Positions 9,701 through 17,978 of a DNA stretch of 64,000 bases are shown piece after piece. Below the pieces are notes generated by a model that saw only the letters and a program-made list of their open reading frames with translations, did no database searches and was not told the origin of the DNA. This DNA is from Alteromonas sp. IB21 (lineage in GTDB: Bacteria; Pseudomonadota; Gammaproteobacteria; Enterobacterales; Alteromonadaceae). The position numbers and the translations under genes were made by a program. Each line of letters starts with the position of its first letter. The first letter of the stretch is position 1. The stretch is taken from NCBI RefSeq assembly GCF_016405965.1, contig NZ_JAEFCD010000010.1:57350-121349 (forward strand). The letters are read 5' to 3'.

Positions 9701-10792
9701 ACGGTTTTGCTCAGCGGCAGATAGTCTTGCATAAAGGGGCACGATTTCAGTATTGCGATAATGTTGCTTGCTGAGCGCATCCTGCGTGTCTCTGATTTCA
9801 CGCTCGCCGCTTAAAAACACCAAAATATCACCCGGCGCTTCACGCATAAGCTCGTCAACGGCATGAACAATAGCATCGCTTTGGTCCATTTCCTCATCAA
9901 TATCTTCAGGAGCGCGGTAGCGAATTTCTACCGGGTAAGTACGACCGCTTACTTCGATAATAGGTGCGTCGCTAAAGTGCTTTGAAAAACGTTCAGGATC
10001 GATGGTAGCAGACGTTATGATAAGCTTTAACTCAGGGCGCTTATCCAGAAGCTGTCGAAGATAGCCCAGCAAGAAGTCGATATTAAGGCTACGCTCGTGG
10101 GCTTCATCTATTATGATAGTATCGTACTGATTTAAAAAACGATCTTGCTGCATTTCAGCCAGCAGCATACCGTCGGTCATCAGTTTCACGTAGCTTCGCT
10201 CACTGACCTGATCGCTAAAGCGAATTTTAAAGCCTACCTTCTCACCTAAAGGGGTGTTGAGCTCTTCGGCGATGCGGGTTGCTACACTGCGCGCCGCCAA
10301 TCGTCTTGGCTGAGTATGAGCAATCATGCCGCTAACCCCACGGCCTAATTCCAAGCAAATCTTAGGTAACTGGGTTGTTTTACCCGACCCGGTTTCACCT
10401 GCAACAATCACCACCTGACTATTAGCAATGGCTTCCTTAATGTCTTCTTTCTTATCGCTCACCGGCAGCGGTGGGTACTCTACTTTGGGTAAATTCGCCT
10501 TCCGCCAATTGCGTTTTTCTATTGATGCATCGATATCTGCATTTAGCTTTTCAAACTGCGCTCGTAGACTGTCTTCGCTAAGCATGGTCTTATTTTGCGG
10601 GTCTTCACTGGCTGGCTTAGGCGTGCCTTTATTCAACGAACCGCCATTTTCGGCTTGTACTTTATTACCCAAAGACGCGCCATTTGCTTTTTGTACAAGC
10701 TGCGTTATGCGGCGCTTTAAACGAAATTTATCGGCGCTTAAGCAGTCATCAAGTTTGTTATAGAGAGGTTTTATCACAAGTGGTGAAGACAA
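6785..10792 (-). CDS. hrpA: ATP-dependent RNA helicase HrpA
   Basis: A 1335-residue DEAH-box helicase, similar in size to E. coli HrpA (1300). Walker A is GETGSGKTTQ near residue 132, Walker B is IIIDEAHERS near residue 228, motif III is TSATID, and motif VI is QRAGRCGRV. It is followed by the winged-helix, helicase-associated HA2/OB-fold and the long HrpA C-terminal DUF3418-type region. HrpA works on stalled or collided ribosomes and mRNA processing. The N-terminus has an about 50-residue low-complexity stretch (residues 35-70) unlike the E. coli protein. Single-gene unit. Confidence 0.95.
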   Translation of the reverse strand: MSSPLVIKPLYNKLDDCLSADKFRLKRRITQLVQKANGASLGNKVQAENGGSLNKGTPKPASEDPQNKTMLSEDSLRAQFEKLNADIDASIEKRNWRKANLPKVEYPPLPVSDKKEDIKEAIANSQVVIVAGETGSGKTTQLPKICLELGRGVSGMIAHTQPRRLAARSVATRIAEELNTPLGEKVGFKIRFSDQVSERSYVKLMTDGMLLAEMQQDRFLNQYDTIIIDEAHERSLNIDFLLGYLRQLLDKRPELKLIITSATIDPERFSKHFSDAPIIEVSGRTYPVEIRYRAPEDIDEEMDQSDAIVHAVDELMREAPGDILVFLSGEREIRDTQDALSKQHYRNTEIVPLYARLSAAEQNRIFQSHSGRRIVLATNVAETSLTVPGIKYVIDPGFARISRYSARSKVQRLPIEPISQASANQRAGRCGRVSDGICIRLYSEDDYLGRPEFTDPEILRTNLASVILQMLALGLGDIAAFPFVQPPDNRNINDGFRLLEEIQAIANGKGRQQGKMQLTSLGRQVARLPIDPRYARMVIEADRTNALSEVIVIAAGLSIQDPRERPQEKRQQADEKHSQYHDKDSDFISLYNLWMAFREQQNALSQNQLRKWCKQNFINYLRMREWQDIVSQLKKSIAELGFGISKQEADYQAIHQAIASGLLSHMGFKDKEREYMGSRNSRFLIFPGSGLSKSQPKWVMAAELVETSKLFARVVAKIDPAWVEPLAEHVVQRSYSEPHWSKKRGAVIAFEKVTLFGLPIVMKRAKVYSLIDPAICHELFIREALVEGNTKLNYSFLQDNQALLEQADEFEQKTRRRDLIVDDEELVSFYAKRIPVEANNDAAFKKWFRQHGNSDTLTFKEEDVYRQQPGQSVANAFPDVWRQGNITLPLRYNFEPNAEDDGVTVVIPLPVLNQVDNVGFDWLVPGLRHELIVGLIKTLPKRLRRNFVPAPNFAEACLADISETDKNNRPVPILDAVTDKLRKMTGVVIESEEWNLSQLDKHLTMHFAVVNDSGDDIAKGDDLHALKQQCAGQVKQTFEKAATPELERSNIEQWDFESLPETFVQKVGGFEVQAFPALVQKGEKVDIALVEEADKARALHKQGVNVLIKNAMPSPLNYLQSKLPNKAKLGLYFNPFGQVKALIDDCIFAGIDAIVSDFSQANNTDIRNKADFEACLDIARANINDKVLEIAKQVEQGLTLAHQCQKQMKGNVPLTMINALGDCKAHLASLVFPGFVSEIGESRLDDWNRYIKGLARRLEKLPIDPNKDRMHQITIEKSIKEWEKACSKYPKGKVPQDLLDVRWMIEELRVSLFAQQLGTAYPISAKRITLYLADF

Positions 10793-10892
10793 AGTCGCAT
10801 CCTACAGAGTTTTTCTATACATCAATAAAATTCGGGCGGTGATCCTAGAAAATACCGCCCTTAAAAGCTAGTGTGTTAAGCGTTACGTGAAT

Positions 10893-12239
10893 TTACGCGC
10901 TTTGGGTTAGTTCATCGTCTTGTGGGGTTTTAAAACGCGGAAACCCAAACCATATCGCCGCCACACCAAACACGAATATAAGCATGGGGTACCAGCAGTA
11001 AGGCGTGATGGCTAAAGGTGAAATTCCCACTACCGCGGCAGCACTTAATAGCTGCGCACCGTAGGGTACTAAACCTTGAAAACTGCAGGAAAAGATATCC
11101 AGTAACGATGCGGTACGACGAGGGTCAACGCCGTACTTTTCGTTCAAGTCTTTAGCAATCGGGCCTGCCGTAACAATCGCGATAGTATTGTTCGCGGTGG
11201 TAATATCTAAAAAGCTGACTAACCCAGCAATACTAAACTCGGCACCCTTTTTAGACGTCACTCTGCGAGTTAAACGTTCAATTAACCAGGCAATGCCGCC
11301 ATTAGCGTGCATAAGCGCTACAATACCACCTATGGTAATAGCAATCATCGCCAAGTCTTGCATCCAGCCCATGCCTTTTTGGATACTCTGCGTCATTGAA
11401 AGCATGGTAAAGCTTTCTTGCACCAAGCCAACCACACAGGCACTGGCAATACCAACCGCTAAAACGCTGATTACATTGAATCCGGTAAGCGCGAAAGCGA
11501 TAATGCACAGATAAGGAACTATACGCCAGAAATCATAGCTGCCACCTTCAACGATACCTGACGTGTCTACATCGACCATGAGTAACAGCGCCATGGTAAC
11601 GATGCACGCTGGTACCGCCACCATTAAGTTCGCACGGAACTTATCTTTTAACTGTACCCCTTGTGTACGCGTTGCAGCAATGGTGGTGTCTGACACAAAC
11701 GATAAGTTATCACCAAACATCGCCCCGCCCACGACAATACCTAACGCCATTTCAACCGGCAGCCCTAGGCTGGTAGCAAGGCCTGCACCTATGGGCGATA
11801 AAGCAGTAATAGTTCCCATGGATGTACCCATAGAAAATGATATAAAACAGCAAATCAAAAAAAGGCCTGGCAATATCAATGCAGAGGGCACAAATTGTAG
11901 TGCCATATTCACCGTGGCATCCCTTGCGCCAATATCAATAGTGACGGCATAGAATGCCCCCGCCAGCAGGAAAATCAGTACCAATAAGATGATATTCTTA
12001 TCGCCGCCTCCTCTACAAAAGGTTTGCACTTTTTCAGAAAAACTCACCTTTTTGCCCTTGGGGTTTAAACACAGTCCGTAACCAGCACTAATGAAGAATG
12101 CCACTAGAATTGGCATTGCTGTAATGTCGTTCGTTGTGATCCCCGTAACGACGACAAGAACCACGAAAAGGAGTATTGGCGTTAGACCCATCGCATTGGG
12201 CAAAACAGACGGTGGTGCAGTAGCGTTATTTTCGCGCAC
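10893..12239 (-). CDS. NhaC-family Na+/H+ antiporter
   Basis: A 448-residue polytopic protein with about 11 predicted membrane helices. The central GGAMFGDNLSFVSDTTIAATRTQG segment, with DNLSxxSDTT, is typical of NhaC-family antiporters, and a second half repeats the fold (SLLDIFSCSFQGLVPYGAQLL). It would exchange cytoplasmic sodium for protons across the inner membrane, important in a marine bacterium. Substrate in this family can vary, including organic anions, so the exact ion is not certain. It is divergent from no neighbour; 275 bases of mostly regulatory or empty sequence separate it from the AraC gene. Confidence 0.85.
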   Translation of the reverse strand: MRENNATAPPSVLPNAMGLTPILLFVVLVVVTGITTNDITAMPILVAFFISAGYGLCLNPKGKKVSFSEKVQTFCRGGGDKNIILLVLIFLLAGAFYAVTIDIGARDATVNMALQFVPSALILPGLFLICCFISFSMGTSMGTITALSPIGAGLATSLGLPVEMALGIVVGGAMFGDNLSFVSDTTIAATRTQGVQLKDKFRANLMVAVPACIVTMALLLMVDVDTSGIVEGGSYDFWRIVPYLCIIAFALTGFNVISVLAVGIASACVVGLVQESFTMLSMTQSIQKGMGWMQDLAMIAITIGGIVALMHANGGIAWLIERLTRRVTSKKGAEFSIAGLVSFLDITTANNTIAIVTAGPIAKDLNEKYGVDPRRTASLLDIFSCSFQGLVPYGAQLLSAAAVVGISPLAITPYCWYPMLIFVFGVAAIWFGFPRFKTPQDDELTQSA

Positions 12240-12514
12240 AGGAAAACTCTCTTTTGATTTTATGACTTATCTACAAATGATTAGCGACAACAATGCTGTC
12301 TTGGATTTAGACCCAAAGGTTCGCAAACACACACTATCTAAGTACTTAAGTCTTTTATAGGCGCGGTTCGCTTTGCTCTTAAAGGATATTAATTCAATAG
12401 TGTAAAGCAATAAAAAGTTGCGTCTGTAATGGCTTTACAACGTAAAAAATATAAGCGGGAGAGGATAAAAGTTTTTACTGCTATTGAAAAGAAAATTACA
12501 CGGGTTTACACAAC

Positions 12515-13768
12515 TTACGCATGTGAGAGTCTTAGTTCGCTTGGTGTTTTGCCCGTCAGTCGCTTAATCGTTCGGCGAAAATTGGGTAAATCGCTGATGC
12601 CCATTCTACTTGCCGCCTCTTCGTTATTGGCTTTACACACAGACAGCAAAATTAACGCGTAGTTACGCCAGACTTCTTCTGACAATTGACGATAGCTGGT
12701 ATTAAACTCTTTCAATTTGCGCTTGAGCGTAGCTGGGCTAATGGTTAAATTTTCGGCAAGCTCGGGCAGTGCACTTCCCGAATGCCCCGCTCTTATCGAT
12801 TGGTAAACATGGCTTCTTACATAGTCAGGAAGGGAAATAAGTGGGTACAGTTTATGGCCAATATGCGTGTCTAATGTAGGCTCTTTGGTCATATCCGATG
12901 CACTATTAATAGACGCTGACAATGATTCATCTAGCGCGCTTTTTTCGATGCTAATACTGCTGACTGGACAATTAAAGGTAAGTTTAAGCCCTAAATGGGT
13001 CTCAAAATCAGCGATATTTTTTGGCCGAGTGCAGGTAAAAGAAAAAGACGCGGGAACGCGTCGTTTCCCGATACCTTTCACGAGTGCAATTAAGGTGGCA
13101 AATCCCATTTCTCTGACAAATTGCGAGGTTTTCGAATTACCCAGTGTAAGTTGAGGAACCAAAATTATCTTATCGTGAATGTCAAAGCGCTGATACTGAC
13201 ATAAGGGCATACTGCACCATCGAAATACCTGATGTTGTGCAAGGTGGGTCAGCAGCTCCTGCAGCGTATCGCAGGTTTGTAAGACGTGTAAGGGGCTACG
13301 CAACCACTGAGAGGCCAACGCATTGCCCAGTAAAAAGCTGACGTCTGCGCCTTTAGTTTGACTTTGAACATTGGCTAGTAGTGACTGATATTGTTTAACG
13401 CTTATCAGAGAATCTGGCTCTAGCGTGTCTTCGAAAATACCTGTACCTCTGAACAAGTTGTTTTTGTTCGCGCCACGGGTAATTGAAACGTCAAGTACAG
13501 CCTTAACCAACCAATAGCCCGCAATGACCTTGTCGTGAATTGACTGCGCAACATCAGAACTTGCAAAGACATCCACGCTATCTGCGTCCTCATCGACTGT
13601 TAGATACGTGTCTCTTACAGAGACACCCATGCTAGCATTACTTTTTACATGGACATCCATTGAAGCTCGCTCACTTGAGCGCTGCTTTTTTTCATAAAGC
13701 ATATCGCTGCCATCATCATGTTGTGACGGTGTCGCTTCTACGGTAAAACTTGGTATGCTCAATTCCAT
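12515..13768 (-). CDS. AraC-family transcriptional regulator (OruR/ArgR-type N-terminal domain)
   Basis: A 417-residue protein. The C-terminal about 95 residues form the double helix-turn-helix DNA-binding domain: PELAENLTISPATLKRKLKE is the first HTH and EEAASRMGISDLPNFRRTIKRLTGKTPSELR the second. The N-terminal region (about residues 80-300) resembles the arabinose-binding-like domain found in AraC regulators of the OruR type (long, with SKQYQ...ALASQWLRSP). The first about 60 residues are Ser/Asp-rich and low complexity, and may be an overextended start; a later Met (for example 47) is possible. Target unknown; it lies next to a GGDEF protein on the same strand. Confidence 0.8.
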   Translation of the reverse strand: MELSIPSFTVEATPSQHDDGSDMLYEKKQRSSERASMDVHVKSNASMGVSVRDTYLTVDEDADSVDVFASSDVAQSIHDKVIAGYWLVKAVLDVSITRGANKNNLFRGTGIFEDTLEPDSLISVKQYQSLLANVQSQTKGADVSFLLGNALASQWLRSPLHVLQTCDTLQELLTHLAQHQVFRWCSMPLCQYQRFDIHDKIILVPQLTLGNSKTSQFVREMGFATLIALVKGIGKRRVPASFSFTCTRPKNIADFETHLGLKLTFNCPVSSISIEKSALDESLSASINSASDMTKEPTLDTHIGHKLYPLISLPDYVRSHVYQSIRAGHSGSALPELAENLTISPATLKRKLKEFNTSYRQLSEEVWRNYALILLSVCKANNEEAASRMGISDLPNFRRTIKRLTGKTPSELRLSHA

Positions 13769-13817
13769 CTGGTTTTTGCTGCGCTAAAAATCGTTTCTTT
13801 ATTCATCGTCTTGTCGA

Positions 13818-14729
13818 TTACGCAGCGCTTTTTTGAGGCCGTTCAAGTTCAAAAAGCATGGCGTTTAACACTGCGGACAGTTTCTGGTTGGGCAACAGCG
13901 TTACGTGCGTACTTCGGGCATTAGTATAAATAGCATTCGCATTTAAATTGTGTCTGAAAGCGAGATGCTGAATACTGACCTTTATCTCATTGATAATGAT
14001 ACCTGCCTGAGTCGGCGACACATCCGGCAAAAGAATAGCAAAGCGATCGCCAGCGTAGCGGCAGGCTAAATCATGTTGACGCAAGTTCATCACCACTAAC
14101 TGAGCGATTTCATGGAGGTATCGGTCGCCTTCCGCATATCCATACTGCTGATTAAACAAAGAAAAGTTGTTGATATCTATAATGGCAAGCACAGCTGTTT
14201 TATTAACTTGCTGAAGCTTGTGAATTTGTTCTTTCCAGTATTCTGCGCGATAAAGTTGGGTTATCGGATCAATTTTATCATGGTCGCGATAGTCCCATTC
14301 ACGGCGTCTTAGCTGTAAATTGAGCGCTCTCTGCTCAAGATGCCACTGGTAAAGGGCAGCTGTCATCACCACCATTCCAACGGCTGCAGGATAAGACTCA
14401 ATCATGCTTATCCAATGTGCATCGTCAGGGTAATGTAAAAACTCATCTAAAAAATCTAACGTAGCCGAGAACAAGAAGAACCCTAGCCCGAAAACAAGAA
14501 GGCTTGTAACTTTACCGGGAGGTCGGCTCGCAAGTGCTGCGAGTATCCAAGCAAGCGTAAGCAAGACGATGCTCCCCTCCCCTACGATATCTAACCCTGA
14601 AATGTCGGCACTTTGTTTAGCGTTACCGACAGAAAATGATAAACACATAGCAAACGCGACAACGCTAATGGTAAACGCGAGCCACAATTTATGATGTCCA
14701 AACTGGGTGCTATTGGTAAAGGTAAACAT
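13818..14729 (-). CDS. membrane protein with degenerate GGDEF domain
   Basis: A 303-residue protein with four to five hydrophobic helices in residues 15-145 and a C-terminal GGDEF domain (about 150-300) joined by a short linker. The domain is recognisable from DPITQLYRAEYW, LAIIDINNFSLFNQQYGYAEGDRYL and the active-site region, but the signature reads AGDRF instead of GGDEF (in ACRYAGDRFAILL). The Glu position that binds metal is Arg. Catalytic diguanylate cyclase activity is therefore unlikely; a GTP-binding or receptor role is possible. Start ATG 14729. It follows the AraC regulator gene on the same strand (50 bases apart). Confidence 0.8.
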   Translation of the reverse strand: MFTFTNSTQFGHHKLWLAFTISVVAFAMCLSFSVGNAKQSADISGLDIVGEGSIVLLTLAWILAALASRPPGKVTSLLVFGLGFFLFSATLDFLDEFLHYPDDAHWISMIESYPAAVGMVVMTAALYQWHLEQRALNLQLRRREWDYRDHDKIDPITQLYRAEYWKEQIHKLQQVNKTAVLAIIDINNFSLFNQQYGYAEGDRYLHEIAQLVVMNLRQHDLACRYAGDRFAILLPDVSPTQAGIIINEIKVSIQHLAFRHNLNANAIYTNARSTHVTLLPNQKLSAVLNAMLFELERPQKSAA

Positions 14730-14925
14730 AATGCCTCTTGGTATCTCTTAATAATTTGCACACTGCAAGCTGTTCTACTTTTGATAAACGCGTTTTGATA
14801 AGCGCGCTAGGTTGCGTAGACCTTGTCAGTCAAACACAGAAAAATCGCTATCAAATGCCGCCGCGCGATATCCAATTTTCAAAATTGAAGCAAGGAGTCT
14901 TGCCTAAGTAAGTTTGTAGTGTCGA

Positions 14926-15039
14926 GGGTCAGTTTGGCTCATCAATGTGACATCTTCATGGCAATTATTTCCACCTCTGTCTCTATTTAACAAAAAATCC
15001 ATAAAAATCATAACCATAAGAAAGGGTCAATTTAGCTCA
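14926..15039 (+). repeat. 16-bp imperfect direct repeat upstream of the TonB receptor operon
   Basis: GGGTCAGTTTGGCTCA (14926-14941) and GGGTCAATTTAGCTCA (15024-15039) match at 14 of 16 bases and are 98 bases apart. Both lie upstream of the Pho box and the TonB-dependent receptor start. They could be binding sites of a second regulator, or a small duplication. Confidence 0.6.
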
Positions 15040-15093
15040 CGAAATGCTTCGTCAATATGGTTTTCACCGCCAAGTCTTTTTACCAACATCAAA

Positions 15094-15127
15094 TCGTCAT
15101 ATAACTGTCATGCAGGATTCTTAGGGT
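15094..15127 (+). promoter_or_regulatory. PhoB-dependent promoter (Pho box plus -10)
   Basis: 15094-15111 reads TCGTCATATAACTGTCAT, 16 of 18 identical to the Pho box CTGTCATATAACTGTCAT form, i.e. two TGTCA-type half sites with an 11-base period. Ten bases further lies TAGGGT (15122-15127), a -10 with the conserved T, A and T. No -35 hexamer is needed because PhoB occupies it. This predicts a start near 15134 and a 5' UTR of about 58 bases before the receptor ATG. Confidence 0.7.
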
Positions 15128-15191
15128 ACCCACTCGTTAACTTAGCACTTACTTAACACTCCTTTTGACTGCTTAATTGATTGGAAAACAA

Positions 15192-17897
15192 ATGAAAATT
15201 AAAACCGCGTACTCTTCCCTTGCACTCGCTTGCGTTACGGCACTAGGCCTAAGCATTGCTTCACCTGCTATGGCGGCTGATGGTGTTATTATTGGCTCAG
15301 TAAAAGATGCAGCCAAGGCCCGAAGCTATGCCGGCGCACGAATCAAACTTATCGAGCTAGGCCTTACCACTGAAGCAGGCAGAGACGGCACGTTTCGCTT
15401 CCCTTCTATTCCTGAAGGCACTTACACGCTAGAAATCTCTTATCTTGGTGAAGACACCGTCACGCAAACGATTGTCGTGACAGACAATGGTATTTCCCGC
15501 GCTGCCGTCGAATTTGGTAGCGGCGATACTATCGATGAGATTCTGGTACGCGGACAACGAAGCGGACAGGCAAGCGCCATTAACCAGCAACGCGTATCTG
15601 ATCGTATCTCGTCTATTGTTTCGGCAGACGCTATTGGTCAATTCCCTGATCAGAATGCTGCAGAATCGCTGCAACGCTTGCCCGGTCTCTCAATAGAACG
15701 TGACCAAGGCGAAGGTCGCTTTGTGGGAATTCGCGGTATCGATCCGAACCTGAACAATGTAACCATCAACGGGTTGAATATTCCGTCGCCGGAATCTGGC
15801 GTGCGCTCGGTTGCCCTTGACGTTATTCCCTCAGAACTCATTCAGACTCTAGAAGTATCGAAATCTGTTACGCCAGATATGGATGGTGACGCCATTGGTG
15901 GCTCGGTGGCGGTTAAAAGCGTGAGCGCCTTCGATAAAGCCCGTGATACTGCAAGCGTTACCGTACAAGCAAGTCAAAACGATTTGGTAGATAAAACCAG
16001 TCCAAAGCTATCCGGTACTTTTACCAAAAAGCTTTCGTCCGAATGGGGTGTTGCCGGTGCAATCTCTTATTTTGACAGAGACTTTGGTTCTGATAACGTT
16101 GAAAGCAACGGCGATGACGAGCTTGAGCAAAGAGACTATACAATCACTCGCGAGCGTTTAGGGAGTGCATTAAACATTGATTTTCGCCCCGACTTCAACA
16201 ACCAGTATTTCCTTCGCACACTGTATAGCGAGTTTTCTGACGACGAATACCGCCAAGGCAACATTTTCACTTTTGATGGTGAAGACTCGGAAATAGAAAG
16301 GGAAAGTAAAGACCGTTACGAAAGTCAAAGCATCTTTACTGTGGCACTAGGTGGTGAGCACCAATTAGAGACGTGGAGAGCAAACTGGCAACTTGGCTAT
16401 GCAAAGTCTGATGAAGACGAACCAGACGCCTTGTACTATGTATTTAAAACAGAAAACGACAGCATCGACGCTGATCTAAATACCATGCGCCCGACGGTTT
16501 CGCAAAACGCTGATGCTATGGATTTATCTACCTATGAGGTAGACGAAATAAGTTTTGAAGACAACTATACCAAAGATACCGAAACCAGTATTAAATTTGA
16601 CGCATCACGCCCTATTAACCTAGGTGGGTACATTGGTGAATTCAAATTCGGTTCAAAATACCGCAGCCGAGAAAAAGACAGGGACAGCAGCATCACGATT
16701 TTTGATGGCGACTTTGATGGGCTAGATGCCTCTGTGTTTGGTACTGCTAGCCCAGAGTATGCACTCGATGACTTCGGCCCTGGACTTAATCGCGGCGTAA
16801 TGCGCAGCTACTTCAACGATAACCGCTCAAGCCTTGAAGTAGACAGCCTTAATTCAGAAGTTGAATCTCGCGGTGCCACATACGTCAATGAAGAAGATAT
16901 CTTTGCCGCCTACGTTATGGCCAGCGTAGATATTGAAAAGCTTCACTTGGTTGCCGGTGTTCGCTACGAGCGCACTGACTTTTCAACGTCAGGTATGCGT
17001 GTAGAGCTTGTTGAAAATGAACAAACCGATGTAGAAGAAGTGGTAAACACACCATGGCAAGCTGAACGCGACTATGACTACTGGCTACCCAGTGTAAACG
17101 CCAGATATACGTTTTCTGACAAGCTGCAGCTTCGAGCCGCCTACACTCAAACCATCTCACGACCAAAATTTGAAGATGTGGCTGCATTTCAAATTATCGA
17201 AAGTAAAACCGAAGAAGACGACGGCGTATTTGTTACGGAACGTGAGGCAGAAGTGGGCAACCCAGACCTTCAACCTTATGAAGCGCAAAACGTCGATTTG
17301 TCACTTGAATACTACCCTGGCGACATTGGCGTAATTTCAGCAGGGTTGTTCTATAAGAATATCGACAACTTTGTTGTGTATGCAGATGTTGCAGGTACCA
17401 TCGGCTGGGAAGGCTTTGAAGAAGTTATTCAGCCAATTAACGGCGACTCTGCTGACTTAACCGGTTTGGAACTTTCTTGGGTTAAAGCCTTTAATAACGG
17501 GTTCATCGTATCTGCCAACGCGACATTCACCGACTCTGAGGCCACCACATTCTTAGATGGCGAAACATTCGAAACTCAGTTACCTAATCAGTCAGATCGT
17601 ATTGGTAACTTAACCATTGGTTACGAAGCGAATGATTTCAGCGTACGTCTTGCCACCACGTATAAAAGTGAAAACTTTGAAGAAATTGATGGTGATATGT
17701 TGAGATTTGAAGATGACCACGTACAGATAGATTTCATGGCCCGTTATTACATTAACGACAGCATGCAGGTGTATTTCAACGGGATTAACCTAGGTGACGA
17801 GCCTTTCTATAACTATTTCGATACGCGTAGTCAAAACGCGCAGTACGAAGAGTATGGCCGTACGTTCGAGCTAGGTTTTACTTGGCAGCTTAACTAG
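15192..17897 (+). CDS. TonB-dependent receptor, phytate/organic-phosphate uptake candidate
   Basis: From ATG 15192 the protein has 901 residues and a signal peptide MKIKTAYSSLALACVTALGL ending AMAADG; this ATG is preferred over the TTG five codons earlier. After the signal come a carboxypeptidase-regulatory-like domain (about 35-110), a TonB box region (DEILVRGQ), the plug domain (SDAIGQFPDQNAAESLQRLPG, RGIDPNLNNVTINGL) and a 22-strand barrel. This is the TonB-Xanth-Caul style of receptor. It sits in the outer membrane and would pull substrate in with TonB/ExbBD energy. The operon with a phosphatase and phytase, and the Pho box, suggest phytate or another organophosphate as substrate (inference). 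Confidence 0.9.
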   Translation: MKIKTAYSSLALACVTALGLSIASPAMAADGVIIGSVKDAAKARSYAGARIKLIELGLTTEAGRDGTFRFPSIPEGTYTLEISYLGEDTVTQTIVVTDNGISRAAVEFGSGDTIDEILVRGQRSGQASAINQQRVSDRISSIVSADAIGQFPDQNAAESLQRLPGLSIERDQGEGRFVGIRGIDPNLNNVTINGLNIPSPESGVRSVALDVIPSELIQTLEVSKSVTPDMDGDAIGGSVAVKSVSAFDKARDTASVTVQASQNDLVDKTSPKLSGTFTKKLSSEWGVAGAISYFDRDFGSDNVESNGDDELEQRDYTITRERLGSALNIDFRPDFNNQYFLRTLYSEFSDDEYRQGNIFTFDGEDSEIERESKDRYESQSIFTVALGGEHQLETWRANWQLGYAKSDEDEPDALYYVFKTENDSIDADLNTMRPTVSQNADAMDLSTYEVDEISFEDNYTKDTETSIKFDASRPINLGGYIGEFKFGSKYRSREKDRDSSITIFDGDFDGLDASVFGTASPEYALDDFGPGLNRGVMRSYFNDNRSSLEVDSLNSEVESRGATYVNEEDIFAAYVMASVDIEKLHLVAGVRYERTDFSTSGMRVELVENEQTDVEEVVNTPWQAERDYDYWLPSVNARYTFSDKLQLRAAYTQTISRPKFEDVAAFQIIESKTEEDDGVFVTEREAEVGNPDLQPYEAQNVDLSLEYYPGDIGVISAGLFYKNIDNFVVYADVAGTIGWEGFEEVIQPINGDSADLTGLELSWVKAFNNGFIVSANATFTDSEATTFLDGETFETQLPNQSDRIGNLTIGYEANDFSVRLATTYKSENFEEIDGDMLRFEDDHVQIDFMARYYINDSMQVYFNGINLGDEPFYNYFDTRSQNAQYEEYGRTFELGFTWQLN

Positions 17898-17922
17898 TCA
17901 CTTTTATTTGTTGTTAATGTTC

Positions 17923-17961
17923 AGATGTTCGCAAGCTTCTATCATGGGGCTTGCGTCATCT
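17923..17961 (+). promoter_or_regulatory. intercistronic stem-loop between receptor and phosphatase genes
   Basis: AGATG (17923-17927) pairs with CATCT (17957-17961) and GCAAGC (17931-17936) with GCTTGC (17949-17954), giving one hairpin in the 81-base gap. It is followed only by a weak T-run, so partial termination or protection of the upstream mRNA from 3' decay is likely. Either would lower phosphatase and phytase levels relative to the receptor. Confidence 0.5.
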
Positions 17962-17978
17962 GCTTTTGAGAGTCTTTC

